Source: Arthrobacter sp. C2
Lineage (GTDB): Bacteria; Actinomycetota; Actinomycetes; Actinomycetales; Micrococcaceae
Assembly: GCA_024207135.1 (NCBI GenBank)
Contig: CP042428.1
Span: forward strand, 992,001 to 1,056,000
Direction: 5' to 3'
Length of the DNA: 64,000 nt
The notes under the pieces were generated by a model. The model was not told where the DNA came from, ran no database searches, and worked only from the letters and a program-made list of their open reading frames with translations. A program made the translations under genes and the position numbers. Each line of letters opens with the position of its first letter. Position 1 is the first letter of the stretch. Positions 54,422 through 62,911 of the stretch are shown here, one piece after another.

Positions 54422-55188
54422 CACCCGGACCCGCTGCCTGCGGTAATCGACTTCGCCTCCTGCAGGTGCTCGGCGGCCACGGCGTGCAGTTTCCTGTCGC
54501 CGTGTGACGCGGCACGGACGAGTGCTGCCAATGCCTCCTCCAGCGAACAGTGCTGCGCCCGGGCGACAGCGCCCACGGCCAGGTCGACGTCGGAGCGGGA
54601 GGCCAGGGCACAGTGGAGCTCGCCGGGAGTCGCAGGGTTCCCGGCGGGATGCCGCAAGGCCAGCAGCAGCGCGTTCCGGATCCGTGACACGTGGTGTGTG
54701 GCACCCAGGACGACCCCGTGGCCAAAGACCTCGGCAACGGGTGAATAGAACACGCACACGGCCAGGTCCCCTCCATCCAGCAGCATGGGCACGGCAAGTG
54801 CTGCCTGGATGCCTTCGGCACGCAGCCTGCGTGCGCCCTCGGGCCAGCCGGATTCGCGGGCGGCGTCCTGGACCACCAGCAGCGCGGCGCCGTGCGGGTC
54901 CTGCGTCCATGGCGTGGGCAGGCTGCCGGAAAACAAGCTGCCAAGTTCGGTGGCGCGCGCGCTGCTGCCGGCGTGCAGCGGTTCGAGGTCTCTGCGCACC
55001 AACGTGATCGAGCATTCCAGCTCCCGCTCCCCGATCGAGCCGAGCACAGCGGAAAGGGCACAGAGACTGGCCAGGAACCCGGGGAGGCCGGGATCCTCCG
55101 GCAACTGGGGATCCTTGGCATCCAGGGGTGCTTGGTTCCCCGTGGCCGCCCGATGCATGAGGTCGATTTCGGCCGGATCGCTGCCCAT
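54418..55188 (-). CDS. GAF domain and ANTAR-like regulator
   Basis: A 256-residue protein with an N-terminal GAF-like sensor (GIQAALAVPMLLDGGDLAVCVFY) and a C-terminal ANTAR-like helical part (DLAVGAVARAQHCSLEEALAALVRAASHGDRKL). ANTAR domains bind paired stem-loops in RNA to prevent termination. The Arg/Lys positions are less complete than in the gene at 56274. AAGAGGAC precedes the ATG. It is the last of three related genes in a row. Confidence 0.7.
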   Translation of the reverse strand: MGSDPAEIDLMHRAATGNQAPLDAKDPQLPEDPGLPGFLASLCALSAVLGSIGERELECSITLVRRDLEPLHAGSSARATELGSLFSGSLPTPWTQDPHGAALLVVQDAARESGWPEGARRLRAEGIQAALAVPMLLDGGDLAVCVFYSPVAEVFGHGVVLGATHHVSRIRNALLLALRHPAGNPATPGELHCALASRSDVDLAVGAVARAQHCSLEEALAALVRAASHGDRKLHAVAAEHLQEAKSITAGSGSGC

Positions 55189-55261
55189 TGGTGTCCTCTT
55201 TCCCGGGCCGGTCGCAGTCCACCCAAGACGGTGTCCCTGCCTTGCCACCATGTACCCTAGC

Positions 55262-55981
55262 CTATTCAATCCCCTGGGCCCGCCGCGCCTCGCGCAGCAC
55301 CTGGATTGCCCGTTCCTTGAGGCGCACCCCGCCCTCGAAGGCCGAGCGGCCAAGCCGGGAAAAGGCCTCCGACCGACCACACTTGTCCCTGGCCATGATC
55401 ACCGCAACGGCCGCATCCACCAGGGCGCGGACGCGCAGTTCCGCGTCCAGGTCGGCCCCGGCGAATGCGGGCAGGTGGAACCGCAAGGCCAGGCGCAGGA
55501 TGCGCGAGATCGATTCGGCAAACGCCTCGACGGCGGCGACGAAGTCCTCGTCCATGTCTGCCGGATCGCGGGCATAGCAATTCAGTGCCGCCTGGGTGCC
55601 GCTGCCGGCTTCCACGGGGACGGCAAGGATCGAACGCACGCCGCTGGAGGAGATTTCCTGCGCGTAGCCTTCCCAATCCTGCGCCGCGCCAAGGTCCTGG
55701 ATATGGACCTTGCGCTGCTGACGCAGCGCCGTCAGGCAGGGGCCGTCGCCAACGGCATACTGGCGTTCGTCCAGGGCCATGGCCGCGGCGGCGCTGCTGG
55801 CCACCGTGAGCGGAAAGCCTTCGCGCTCCACCGTGATGGAGCACAGCACCGGTTCTCCCCCGCCCATCCCGGAGGCGGCGATCAGCACCAGTTCCAGCAT
55901 GAATTCGGTGAATCCCCGGCTGTCGAGCAACAGGTCCTGGAGCTCCTCCTGGTGCCGCGAATCGTTTCCCTGCCTGCCCAT
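55262..55981 (-). CDS. GAF domain and ANTAR regulator
   Basis: A 239-residue protein. The GAF part has YAVGDGPCLTALRQQRKVHIQDL and RSILAVPVEAGSGTQAALNCY. The ANTAR part has RALVDAAVAVIMARDKCGRSEAFSRLGRSAF. The start overlaps the stop of the small acidic gene before it as TGATG. The predicted signal is a small molecule or redox change, not identifiable from sequence. Together with the neighbours it makes an RNA-binding regulator cluster. Confidence 0.78.
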   Translation of the reverse strand: MGRQGNDSRHQEELQDLLLDSRGFTEFMLELVLIAASGMGGGEPVLCSITVEREGFPLTVASSAAAAMALDERQYAVGDGPCLTALRQQRKVHIQDLGAAQDWEGYAQEISSSGVRSILAVPVEAGSGTQAALNCYARDPADMDEDFVAAVEAFAESISRILRLALRFHLPAFAGADLDAELRVRALVDAAVAVIMARDKCGRSEAFSRLGRSAFEGGVRLKERAIQVLREARRAQGIE

Positions 55982-56256
55982 CAGCTCTCCTGCTGGCCCG
56001 GATCGATATCCGCGGAATAGGGAACCCGCACGTCCAGGCCGAGGTCCATGAACCGTTCGTTGATGGCGTGGGCCACCAGGTCGCGTTCCAGCGTCGGCAG
56101 GGAGTGCGCGGCGTAAAGGTAGGCCTCGATCTCGAACTGGCCGGCCGAGCCGCCAATGCCGAAATAGCGCAGCCACAGTTCCCCCACGCTCAGGCCGGCC
56201 AGCGGCAGGGCCTGGCGCAATTGCTTGAGTTGCAGGTCGTCGTCGTCAATTTCCAT
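55981..56256 (-). CDS. Small acidic protein between the ANTAR genes
   Basis: A 91-residue protein with a conserved-looking core (LSVGELWLRYFGIGG; HSLPTLERDLVAHAINERFMD). No known domain is recognised. It is translationally coupled to the following GAF/ANTAR gene and lies 18 bases after the preceding one, so it is likely a partner of these regulators. Confidence 0.6.
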   Translation of the reverse strand: MEIDDDDLQLKQLRQALPLAGLSVGELWLRYFGIGGSAGQFEIEAYLYAAHSLPTLERDLVAHAINERFMDLGLDVRVPYSADIDPGQQES

Positions 56257-56273
56257 GGCCAATCCCCCTGTCG

Positions 56274-57005
56274 TCAGGAGCCTTGCCGGCCGGCTGCCTC
56301 GACTAGCCCTGCCGCAATCTCCCCCAGGGTTCGGCCCTCGGAGACCGCCTGCTTCATCAGGTGGCGCGTAGCCGCATCGGCGTCGAGCCCGTGGCGTTCC
56401 ATAAGAATGCCCTTGGCCATGCCGATGACGTCGCGTGAATGCAAGGTTCTGCGCAGATCCTCGCTGAGCTTCTTGGCCTGCTCCGCGGTGGTGGCGTGCT
56501 TGAGCAGGACGGCAGCCTGCCGGGCCAGCAGTTCAAGGACCGCGCGGGAGCGTTCGGTGAAGGCCTGGGGCTCGGTCGCGTAGACCTTCACCGCGCCAAA
56601 GGATTCCGAGGCGTAGACCAGCGGAACGCTGATGGATGAAGCGACACCCAGCGGCGCCACGGCGGCAGACCAGTCGGACCATCGCTCGTCCTTGGCGATG
56701 TCCTGGACGACGATGGTTTCCCCGCTCGCCCAGGCGGAGAGGCACGGGCCCTGCTCGAGTTCGTATTGCAGGGCATCGGCCCGCTCGACGACTTCGTCGG
56801 AGGCCGCGGCGCTGGTCTTCCGGGCGTTGGCGTCTATCAGGGTCACCCCGGAACCTGCGGCATAGGGGACAATCGACTTCGCCACCGAGGTGATGAGTTT
56901 CAACGTTTCGGCGACTGTGTTCTCGGTCAGCAACAGGCCCGCGGCGCTTGCGGCAACCGCGGCCAGCTCCTGGGCAAGCGGGAGGGACCTCTCGACCTGG
57001 ACCAT
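56274..57005 (-). CDS. GAF domain and ANTAR antiterminator
   Basis: A 243-residue protein with a complete GAF domain (YELEQGPCLSAWASGETIVV; VASSISVPLVYASESFGAVKVY) and a classical C-terminal ANTAR (DVIGMAKGILMERHGLDADAA, RTLGEIAAGLVEAAG). ANTAR proteins act on nascent RNA hairpins. AAAGG precedes the ATG at 57005. The gene is the first of the minus-strand sensor cluster, so a shared transcript is probable. Confidence 0.85.
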   Translation of the reverse strand: MVQVERSLPLAQELAAVAASAAGLLLTENTVAETLKLITSVAKSIVPYAAGSGVTLIDANARKTSAAASDEVVERADALQYELEQGPCLSAWASGETIVVQDIAKDERWSDWSAAVAPLGVASSISVPLVYASESFGAVKVYATEPQAFTERSRAVLELLARQAAVLLKHATTAEQAKKLSEDLRRTLHSRDVIGMAKGILMERHGLDADAATRHLMKQAVSEGRTLGEIAAGLVEAAGRQGS

Positions 57006-57423
57006 GAGCACACCTTTCACTGGAGGACGAAGAACGGGCGTCCTCCTTCAAGCCTACACATTTGTGCCTCCAAAAGCGCAGGGTTCCGTGGGCTTTTCGC
57101 GGCCGGCGTGCAGACCTTTCCGGCGGTGCATCCTGCAGGGTTTGCTAAATCCTTGATCGGCCATGGAGGGGATGCTTGACTTTGGATGTACGGGAAGATG
57201 GCCCCGTGACGACGCGTCGCCGGGACCAGGCAGTGGCCCGCGTGTCCCTCGATCATTCTTACGGAAATCCGGGCCGGACGGTCCGAATGGGAATTCGTGA
57301 TTCCCTCGTTGCACCGGACACCCCACATGCCCGGCCTTCCCGTCGGCGCACCACGAGCCGGTTGCCAGGCCACGACACCGAAAGGAACCAAGACCATGAA
57401 GTCACCGGCGAACGGCGGATCCC
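57006..57423. other. Upstream region of the ANTAR cluster
   Basis: About 415 bases that must hold the promoter of the ANTAR genes and of the short gene at 57424. No paired hairpins of the ANTAR-target type are obvious by eye, and no gene is supported. Confidence 0.35.
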
Positions 57424-57621
57424 TTGCATGAGCTGGAGCTGATCCGTGCAGCCGCGCAAGACGTTGCCGCGGCCCGTTCGCTGCTGCGCCAACGGCTGGA
57501 TACCCTGGAGGCCATCAACCGCGATGCCCTGGATCGAGGGATCCCGGCCGTCGACGTCGCCGCGGCCGGCGGCTTCTCCCCCACCGGGATCCGGAACCCC
57601 GTGGGCGACGCAAGGCGTTGA
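57424..57621 (+). CDS. Small helical protein, possible DNA-binding regulator
   Basis: A 65-residue protein starting at TTG (57424). Its first 40 residues form an amphipathic helix (DVAAARSLLRQRLDTLEAIN) and the end looks like a helix-turn-helix (VDVAAAGGFSPTGIRNPVG). An ATG five bases further on is out of frame. The start and even the coding status are uncertain. Confidence 0.4.
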   Translation: MHELELIRAAAQDVAAARSLLRQRLDTLEAINRDALDRGIPAVDVAAAGGFSPTGIRNPVGDARR

Positions 57622-57823
57622 CGCATCGGGGCCGGGCGGCCGCTCAGGAGCGTTCGGCCGGACCGTTCGCTTCGTACACCTGGAAGGCCAGCCACAGCTG
57701 GGCCACCGACTCCGGCGGGGACCCCAAACAATGCCGCTGGCCCCGCAGAAGGACCGCGCGGCCTGGATCCCCCCGGAATTTCCTCAAACCCGCAAACGCA
57801 AGCCATCAAGTAGGGAGCAAATC

Positions 57824-58291
57824 ATGGCCACGTACGAGAACACGGGACAAGCTGAAGACAGAAGCGCCGTCGAGAAGGCGGCAATGGTCGTCGGAGCGGT
57901 CTTCCTGCTCTTTGGCATCCTGGGATTCATCCCGGGCATCACCAGCAACTATGACCAGCTCGCGGGCGCCGGACACCATTCCGGGGCACTGTTGCTCGGG
58001 GTTTTCCAGGTTTCCTACCTCCACAACGCCGTCCACCTGATTTTCGGCGTCGCCGGGCTTTCCATGGCCAGGTCCGCCCGCCTGGCGAAGGCCTACCTGC
58101 TCGTGGGAGGCATCATCTACCTGGCCCTGTGGATCTACGGACTGCTCATTGACCATGACAGCGCGGCGAACTTCATCCCGCTCAACAATGCCGACAACTG
58201 GCTGCACCTCGTCCTGGGTATCGGGATGGTGGCACTCGGGCTGATGCTCAGCCGCCCAAACCGCGGGAACCGGGACGCTGGACTCCGCTAG
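57824..58291 (+). CDS. DUF4383 membrane protein
   Basis: A 155-residue protein with four hydrophobic segments and the DUF4383 pattern: VEKAAMVVGAVFLLFGILGF, then VFQVSYLHNAVHLIFGVAGL and the final HLVLGIGMVALGLML. The family is found mainly in actinobacteria and its function is unknown. GGGAGC precedes the ATG. It is followed 108 bases later by the broken hydrolase gene. Confidence 0.78.
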   Translation: MATYENTGQAEDRSAVEKAAMVVGAVFLLFGILGFIPGITSNYDQLAGAGHHSGALLLGVFQVSYLHNAVHLIFGVAGLSMARSARLAKAYLLVGGIIYLALWIYGLLIDHDSAANFIPLNNADNWLHLVLGIGMVALGLMLSRPNRGNRDAGLR

Positions 58292-58399
58292 ATCCCGTCC
58301 CGCGAAGGTGGCGGCGGATGTGTTCCGCCGCTGCCTTCCCTCCACCCCCGACACCAAGGCACGGGGACATCGAAAAGACGTCAAGGAGTTGAGGCTCGC

Positions 58400-59143
58400 A
58401 TGATCCAAAATAATGTGGCCGAAGGCATCCACATGGTTCGCCACGCCAATGTCAATTGCTACATCGTTCAGCAGGACGAGCGGTTCATGGTTGTCGATGC
58501 CGGGCTTCCGGCGGTTTGGGACATGCTCGTCGATGCCCTCCGTGGCCTTGGGCTAGCGCCCCGGAAAGTGCCGAGGCGCTGGTGCTGACGCACGCCCACC
58601 TCGACCATTTGGGCACCACCGCCCGCCTGCAACGCCACTACGGGACACCGCTGTGGATCCAACCGCAGGACGCACACATACCCGCCCACCCCTACCGGTA
58701 TGCGCATGAGAAGGCACGCTGGGTCTATCCCTTCAAATACCCGCGGGCCATCCCGATCCTGGCACAGATGGCGGCGGCCGGCGCCTTGAACGTCAAGGGC
58801 GTCACCAACTACCACGCCCTGGACCCCGGGCCCGCACCATTCCTGCCCGGATCCCCCATGTCATCCACGTCCCGGGACACACCAACGGGCACTGTGCCTT
58901 GCATTTCCCCGAACGCAACACGGTCGTCACCGGGGACGCACTGGTCACACTGGACCCGTACACGGCCAAGACCGGCCCAGGATCGTGGCGGCCGCAGCAA
59001 CCGCGGACACCGACGAATCATTGCACTCACTGGCGCTGCTGGCGGACACCGGCGCGCAAACCTTCCTTCCCGGCCACGGCGACCCATACCACGGCGACAT
59101 TGCCGTCGCTGTGGCCCACGCCCGCAGCCTGCCGGTAGTTTGA
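58400..59143 (+). pseudogene. MBL-fold metallo-hydrolase with three frameshifts
   Basis: Four successive frames together give one metallo-beta-lactamase-fold protein. It begins VRHANVNCYIVQQDERFMVV, then has the metal motif THAHLDHLG, then PGHTNGHC and GDALVTLDP, and ends FLPGHGDPYHGDI. The breaks are at about 58560 (C run), 58849 (GG before ATC) and 58980 (GG before ATC). Each is consistent with loss of one base. All metal ligands survive, so real decay or sequencing error are both possible. AAGGAG lies before the ATG. Confidence 0.7.
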
Positions 59144-59633
59144 TGCGGGCCAGCGGTTCCACTGCAGCTCCCCCGCTGTTTGGGCCCGTATCCATCCACC
59201 CCCGATGTGAGGCAGGGCGCAATGGAGATACCAATCCTGGAGGCGCTGACGGAATTGGAAGCATTGGTCAACGACTCTCCCAGTATTTCCGTCGAGCCAC
59301 GACCTAGCCGTTTCCGCGCGCCGAAAGCGGCATTGAACTGCCCGGGCTTTGGGTCGATCCCCTGGCTCCGGAGACCTGTGGTCGCGGCCGCCGGCCGACT
59401 GCGTCGCCAGGCAGTTGTGCCATTGCAAGCGCCCGGGCGAAAAGCACCGCAAGCGCTTCGCCGGGATCGCCCGGTATTGCCATGGGGCGGGGCCACGAAC
59501 GCTTCGACGCCGGGTACCGACCCGAAGACCGAGGTCCCGCATGCAGCGGATCCTCCCGGAACACCGCCATTGGATGCAAGGCATGGCACGCATTTTCCTT
59601 CCAGCCCGATGAGCCGCGACATAGGGTGGCACC
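59144..59633. other. Gap between the two broken genes
   Basis: About 490 bases without recognisable coding sequence, RNA or repeat. The open frames are antisense or random extensions. Confidence 0.35.
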
Positions 59634-60283
59634 ATGGCAGAGCAAGGAGACCTTCCGCAATCAAAGTTGAAACAAGGTATCACCGATCGACTGCTGTACT
59701 TCTTCATCCTGGGCGACCTTCTTCATCCTGGGCGACGGGCTCGGTCGGCATCTCTGCCTTGGTGTGCGAGATCGCCGGTGAAGTCGGAGGAGCACTTTGG
59801 ATTCCGCTGGCCATTGCGCTGGTGCTGGCGATGCTGACCGCCGACTCCTACGCCGGGCTCGTGGCAAGGTATCCAAAAGCCGGTGACGCGGCGGTCTTTG
59901 CGGAACGTGACTTCAATTGGCCCTGGATTTCCTCTCTCGTGGGTTTCTCCATGCTCGCTGCAGGGGGCAGCAGTGCCGCCGGGCTGAGTATTGCCTTCGC
60001 CGGGGACTACCTCAAACCGTTCCTGGACGTACCGGCACTCCCCGCCGCCATCGTGTTCCTGCTCGTGGTGGCACTGCTGAATGCACGTGGCATCAAGGAG
60101 TCGGTTCGGGCCAACGTGCTCATGACGGCCATCCAGGTCTCGGGCCTGCTCCTGGTGCTCGTCCTGACCGGCGCCGGCTCCCGGACCACAGCGAACCAAG
60201 ACAACGAACGGACCGAAAGGCGGTCGGGGAATTGGGCCATCGATGCCGTTCCGCGAGCCGTCGATGACATCGAACCACACTAG
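59634..60283 (+). pseudogene. Amino-acid permease (APC family), N-terminal remnant with tandem duplication
   Basis: The start matches an APC-family permease (LKQGITDRLLYFFILGD) and later membrane parts are seen in another frame (LVCEIAGEVGGALW; YPKAGDAAVFAERDFNWPW; LLVLVLTGAG). The break is at a 19-base tandem direct repeat (59699-59717 and 59718-59736) plus a likely two-base loss just after it. The C-terminal half is also gone; the frame ends in unrelated sequence. No function remains. Confidence 0.65.
59699..59736. repeat. 19-base tandem duplication
   Basis: CTTCTTCATCCTGGGCGAC occurs twice without a gap. Since 19 is not a multiple of three, the duplication itself shifts the permease frame. 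It looks like a recent slippage or repair event. Confidence 0.9.
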
Positions 60284-60302
60284 ATGCACCGAGGAGAAAA
60301 CC

Positions 60303-61853
60303 GTGGAATCAATCTGGCTGGATCCGAAACCAGGAATACCAACCGATCCCTTCGAACCCGGCGCCCGCTTCGATACCGTCGTGGCCGGTGCCGGCCTGAC
60401 CGGATTGGTCACCGCATTGCTGCTCAGCCGGGCAGGGCAGCGGGTTGCCGTCCTTGAATCCCGGTTCGTGGGTGCCGGGACCAGCGGGAACACCACCGCC
60501 AAGCTCAGCCTCCTGCAAGGCACCACCCTGCAGCAGATCCGCAAGAATTCTTCTGCCGAGGTCGTGCGCGCCTACGTCGAGGGGAACCTCGAGGGCCAGG
60601 CGTGGCTGCGCCAGTACCTGGCCGAGCACTCGGTCCCCCACGAGTCCCGGGACGCCTTCACCTATGCCGTCGAGGCCAAGCACCGTGACACGCTGGAACA
60701 AGAGGCCGCAGTCAGCCATGGGGCGGGTCTGGAGGTGCGGATGATCGAGGGGCCGGAGACCGGCCTGCCTTTTGGCGTTGCCGCTGCCCTCACCCTGGCC
60801 GGCCAAACCCAGATCGACCCCATTGCCGTGATCACGGCGCTCTGCGCCGACCTGCGCGGCCGGGGTGCCAGGATCTTTGAGGACACGCGCCTGAAGGACT
60901 CGACAAACTCGGCACCCCTGGAAATCGCCACCTCGCGGGGCCAGCTCGGCGCCGACACCCTCATCCTGGCCACCGGAACCCCGGTGTTGGACCGCGGCGG
61001 CTATTTTGCGAAGCTGGAACCTTCCAGATCCTACGTCGCCGCCTACACCGGTTCCCCGGGCGCGTCGCCGTTTCCTCAAGGCATGTACCTGTCCATCGAT
61101 TTCCCATCCCGTTCCCTGCGCACGGCCAGCCACGATGGTCGCGAGGTGCTGCTCGTGGGCGGCAACGGCCATCCGGTCGGCGCGGGGGCGCCGCGGGAAG
61201 CCGCACGCGACCTCGATCGCTGGGCCCGTGGGCATTTCTCGCTCGGCGAGCGCACCCATGCCTGGTCGGCGCAGGACTATCGCTCGGTCAACTCCGTGCC
61301 GTTCGTCGGGACCATGCCGCGCTCCGGCGGCAAGATCATGGTGGCGACCGGATACAACAAATGGGGCATGACCAATTCCGTGGCGGCGGCGCTGCGGCTC
61401 TCCGCCTCGATCCTGGGAGGCCGGATGCCGTGGGCCGAGGTGCTGGGCCACCGCGTCTCCGGACCCAAGGCCTTGGCGGAGACCGGAAAATTCAACGCCG
61501 GGGTCGCCAGGGACCTGCTCTCGGGATGGGCCCACGCGCTCACCGAAAGCGGCAAGGGAAAAGAAGAAAGGCTGGAAGACCCCCCGACCGCCGAGACTGC
61601 CCCCCGCGAAAAAGGAGATCCCCCTGCACCACACCGCGGCAGTGTCGTTCGCGAGGGACTGCACCCGGTGGCGGTCTCCACCGTCGAGGGGCGGACCTGC
61701 CGGGTATCGGCGGTATGCACCCACCTCGGTGGCATCCTCACCTGGAACGACGAGGAAGCATCCTGGGACTGCCCGCTGCACGGGTCGCGCTTCACACCGA
61801 CCGGCTTCCTCATTGAGGGCCCGGCGACCGAGGACCTGAAGCCGGCGGACTGA
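60303..61853 (+). CDS. FAD-dependent oxidoreductase fused to a Rieske domain
   Basis: A 516-residue protein. The N-terminal part is a DAO-type flavoprotein (VVAGAGLTGLVTALLLSRAG near residue 25; GTSGNTTAKLSLLQGTTL). The C-terminal part is a Rieske domain with CTHLGG and CPLHGSRF as cluster ligands. Such fusions are widespread and their substrates unknown. The GTG start at 60303 follows GAGGAG. A polar linker of about 60 residues joins the domains. It stands alone between the broken permease and Ku. Confidence 0.82.
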   Translation: MESIWLDPKPGIPTDPFEPGARFDTVVAGAGLTGLVTALLLSRAGQRVAVLESRFVGAGTSGNTTAKLSLLQGTTLQQIRKNSSAEVVRAYVEGNLEGQAWLRQYLAEHSVPHESRDAFTYAVEAKHRDTLEQEAAVSHGAGLEVRMIEGPETGLPFGVAAALTLAGQTQIDPIAVITALCADLRGRGARIFEDTRLKDSTNSAPLEIATSRGQLGADTLILATGTPVLDRGGYFAKLEPSRSYVAAYTGSPGASPFPQGMYLSIDFPSRSLRTASHDGREVLLVGGNGHPVGAGAPREAARDLDRWARGHFSLGERTHAWSAQDYRSVNSVPFVGTMPRSGGKIMVATGYNKWGMTNSVAAALRLSASILGGRMPWAEVLGHRVSGPKALAETGKFNAGVARDLLSGWAHALTESGKGKEERLEDPPTAETAPREKGDPPAPHRGSVVREGLHPVAVSTVEGRTCRVSAVCTHLGGILTWNDEEASWDCPLHGSRFTPTGFLIEGPATEDLKPAD

Positions 61854-61933
61854 CCCGTAGGCGACTGTGTACCGATGCCCGGCCCGGCGCGCATTCTCTG
61901 GCCAAGGCCGGGCACGGGTGCTTGACTGGGTCC

Positions 61934-62911
61934 ATGAGAGCAATATGGAGTGGATCCATCGCGTTTGGACTGGTCAATGTGCCGGTCAAGGCCTACGGCG
62001 CCACCGAGGACCACGATGTGGACCTGCACCAGGTGCACGACGCGGACGGCGGACGGATCCGTTACCAGCGCAAGTGCGAGAAATGCGGGAAGAAGATCCC
62101 CTACGAACGCATCGACAAGGCCTTTGACGACGGGGAACGCACCGTTGTGCTCAGCGACGAGGACTTGGAAGCCCTTCCCGCGGAGAAAAGCCGGGAAATC
62201 GACGTCGTCCAGTTTGTTCCCAACGATCAGATCGACCCGATCATGTTGGAGCGCAGCTACTACCTCGCCCCGGATTCGAAATCGCCCAAGGCCTACGTCT
62301 TGCTGCGCCAGACCCTCGAGGAAACGGAACTGACGGCGGTGGTGAAGTTTGCCTTGCGGCAAAAGACCCGCCTGGGCATCCTGCGGGTGCGCGGGGACGT
62401 GCTGGTCCTGCAGGGGATGCTGTGGGCCGATGAGGTGCGCGAGGCGGACTTCGCTTCCGCCCGCACCGCCAGCAAGATCAGTCCGCAGGAGATGAAGATG
62501 TCCGCTGCCCTGGTCAAGCAATTCACCACCGACTTCACCCCGGAGGAATTCGAGGACGACTACCAGGTGCAGTTGCGCACGCTGATTCGCGAAAAGCTCA
62601 AGCAAGGCGACGCACTGGACACCGAGGCCACCTTCGGGACCGGCGACACCTCGGACATGGGGGAAGAGGGGGGCGTGATCGACCTGATGGAGGCGCTCAA
62701 GCGCAGCATCGCCAACAAGCGAACCTCCGCCAAACCGGCGGCGGGCAAGAGCTCGGTCACCAGGAGCACCCCTGATTCGAAGCGTGCTGAGACGGCCGCT
62801 CAAAAGAAGTCTTCCACCAAGAAGAAGGCCCCGGCCAAGAAGAAAACGCCCACCAAGACGAAGGCCTCCGAGTCCACTGCAGCCCGGACAAAGACCCGCA
62901 AGGGAGCCTAG
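61934..62911 (+). CDS. ku: Bacterial Ku DNA end-binding protein
   Basis: A 325-residue Ku protein. The core is seen in WSGSIAFGLVNVPVKAY at the start, the zinc-ribbon-like KCEKCGKKI, SREIDVVQF and YYLAPD. A long lysine-rich tail from about residue 250 (KKSSTKKKAPAKKK) is typical of Streptomyces and Arthrobacter Ku proteins and helps DNA binding. Family knowledge: Ku binds broken ends and recruits the ligase LigD for non-homologous end joining. No ligD is in this window. The stop directly abuts the topoisomerase start. Confidence 0.9.
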   Translation: MRAIWSGSIAFGLVNVPVKAYGATEDHDVDLHQVHDADGGRIRYQRKCEKCGKKIPYERIDKAFDDGERTVVLSDEDLEALPAEKSREIDVVQFVPNDQIDPIMLERSYYLAPDSKSPKAYVLLRQTLEETELTAVVKFALRQKTRLGILRVRGDVLVLQGMLWADEVREADFASARTASKISPQEMKMSAALVKQFTTDFTPEEFEDDYQVQLRTLIREKLKQGDALDTEATFGTGDTSDMGEEGGVIDLMEALKRSIANKRTSAKPAAGKSSVTRSTPDSKRAETAAQKKSSTKKKAPAKKKTPTKTKASESTAARTKTRKGA

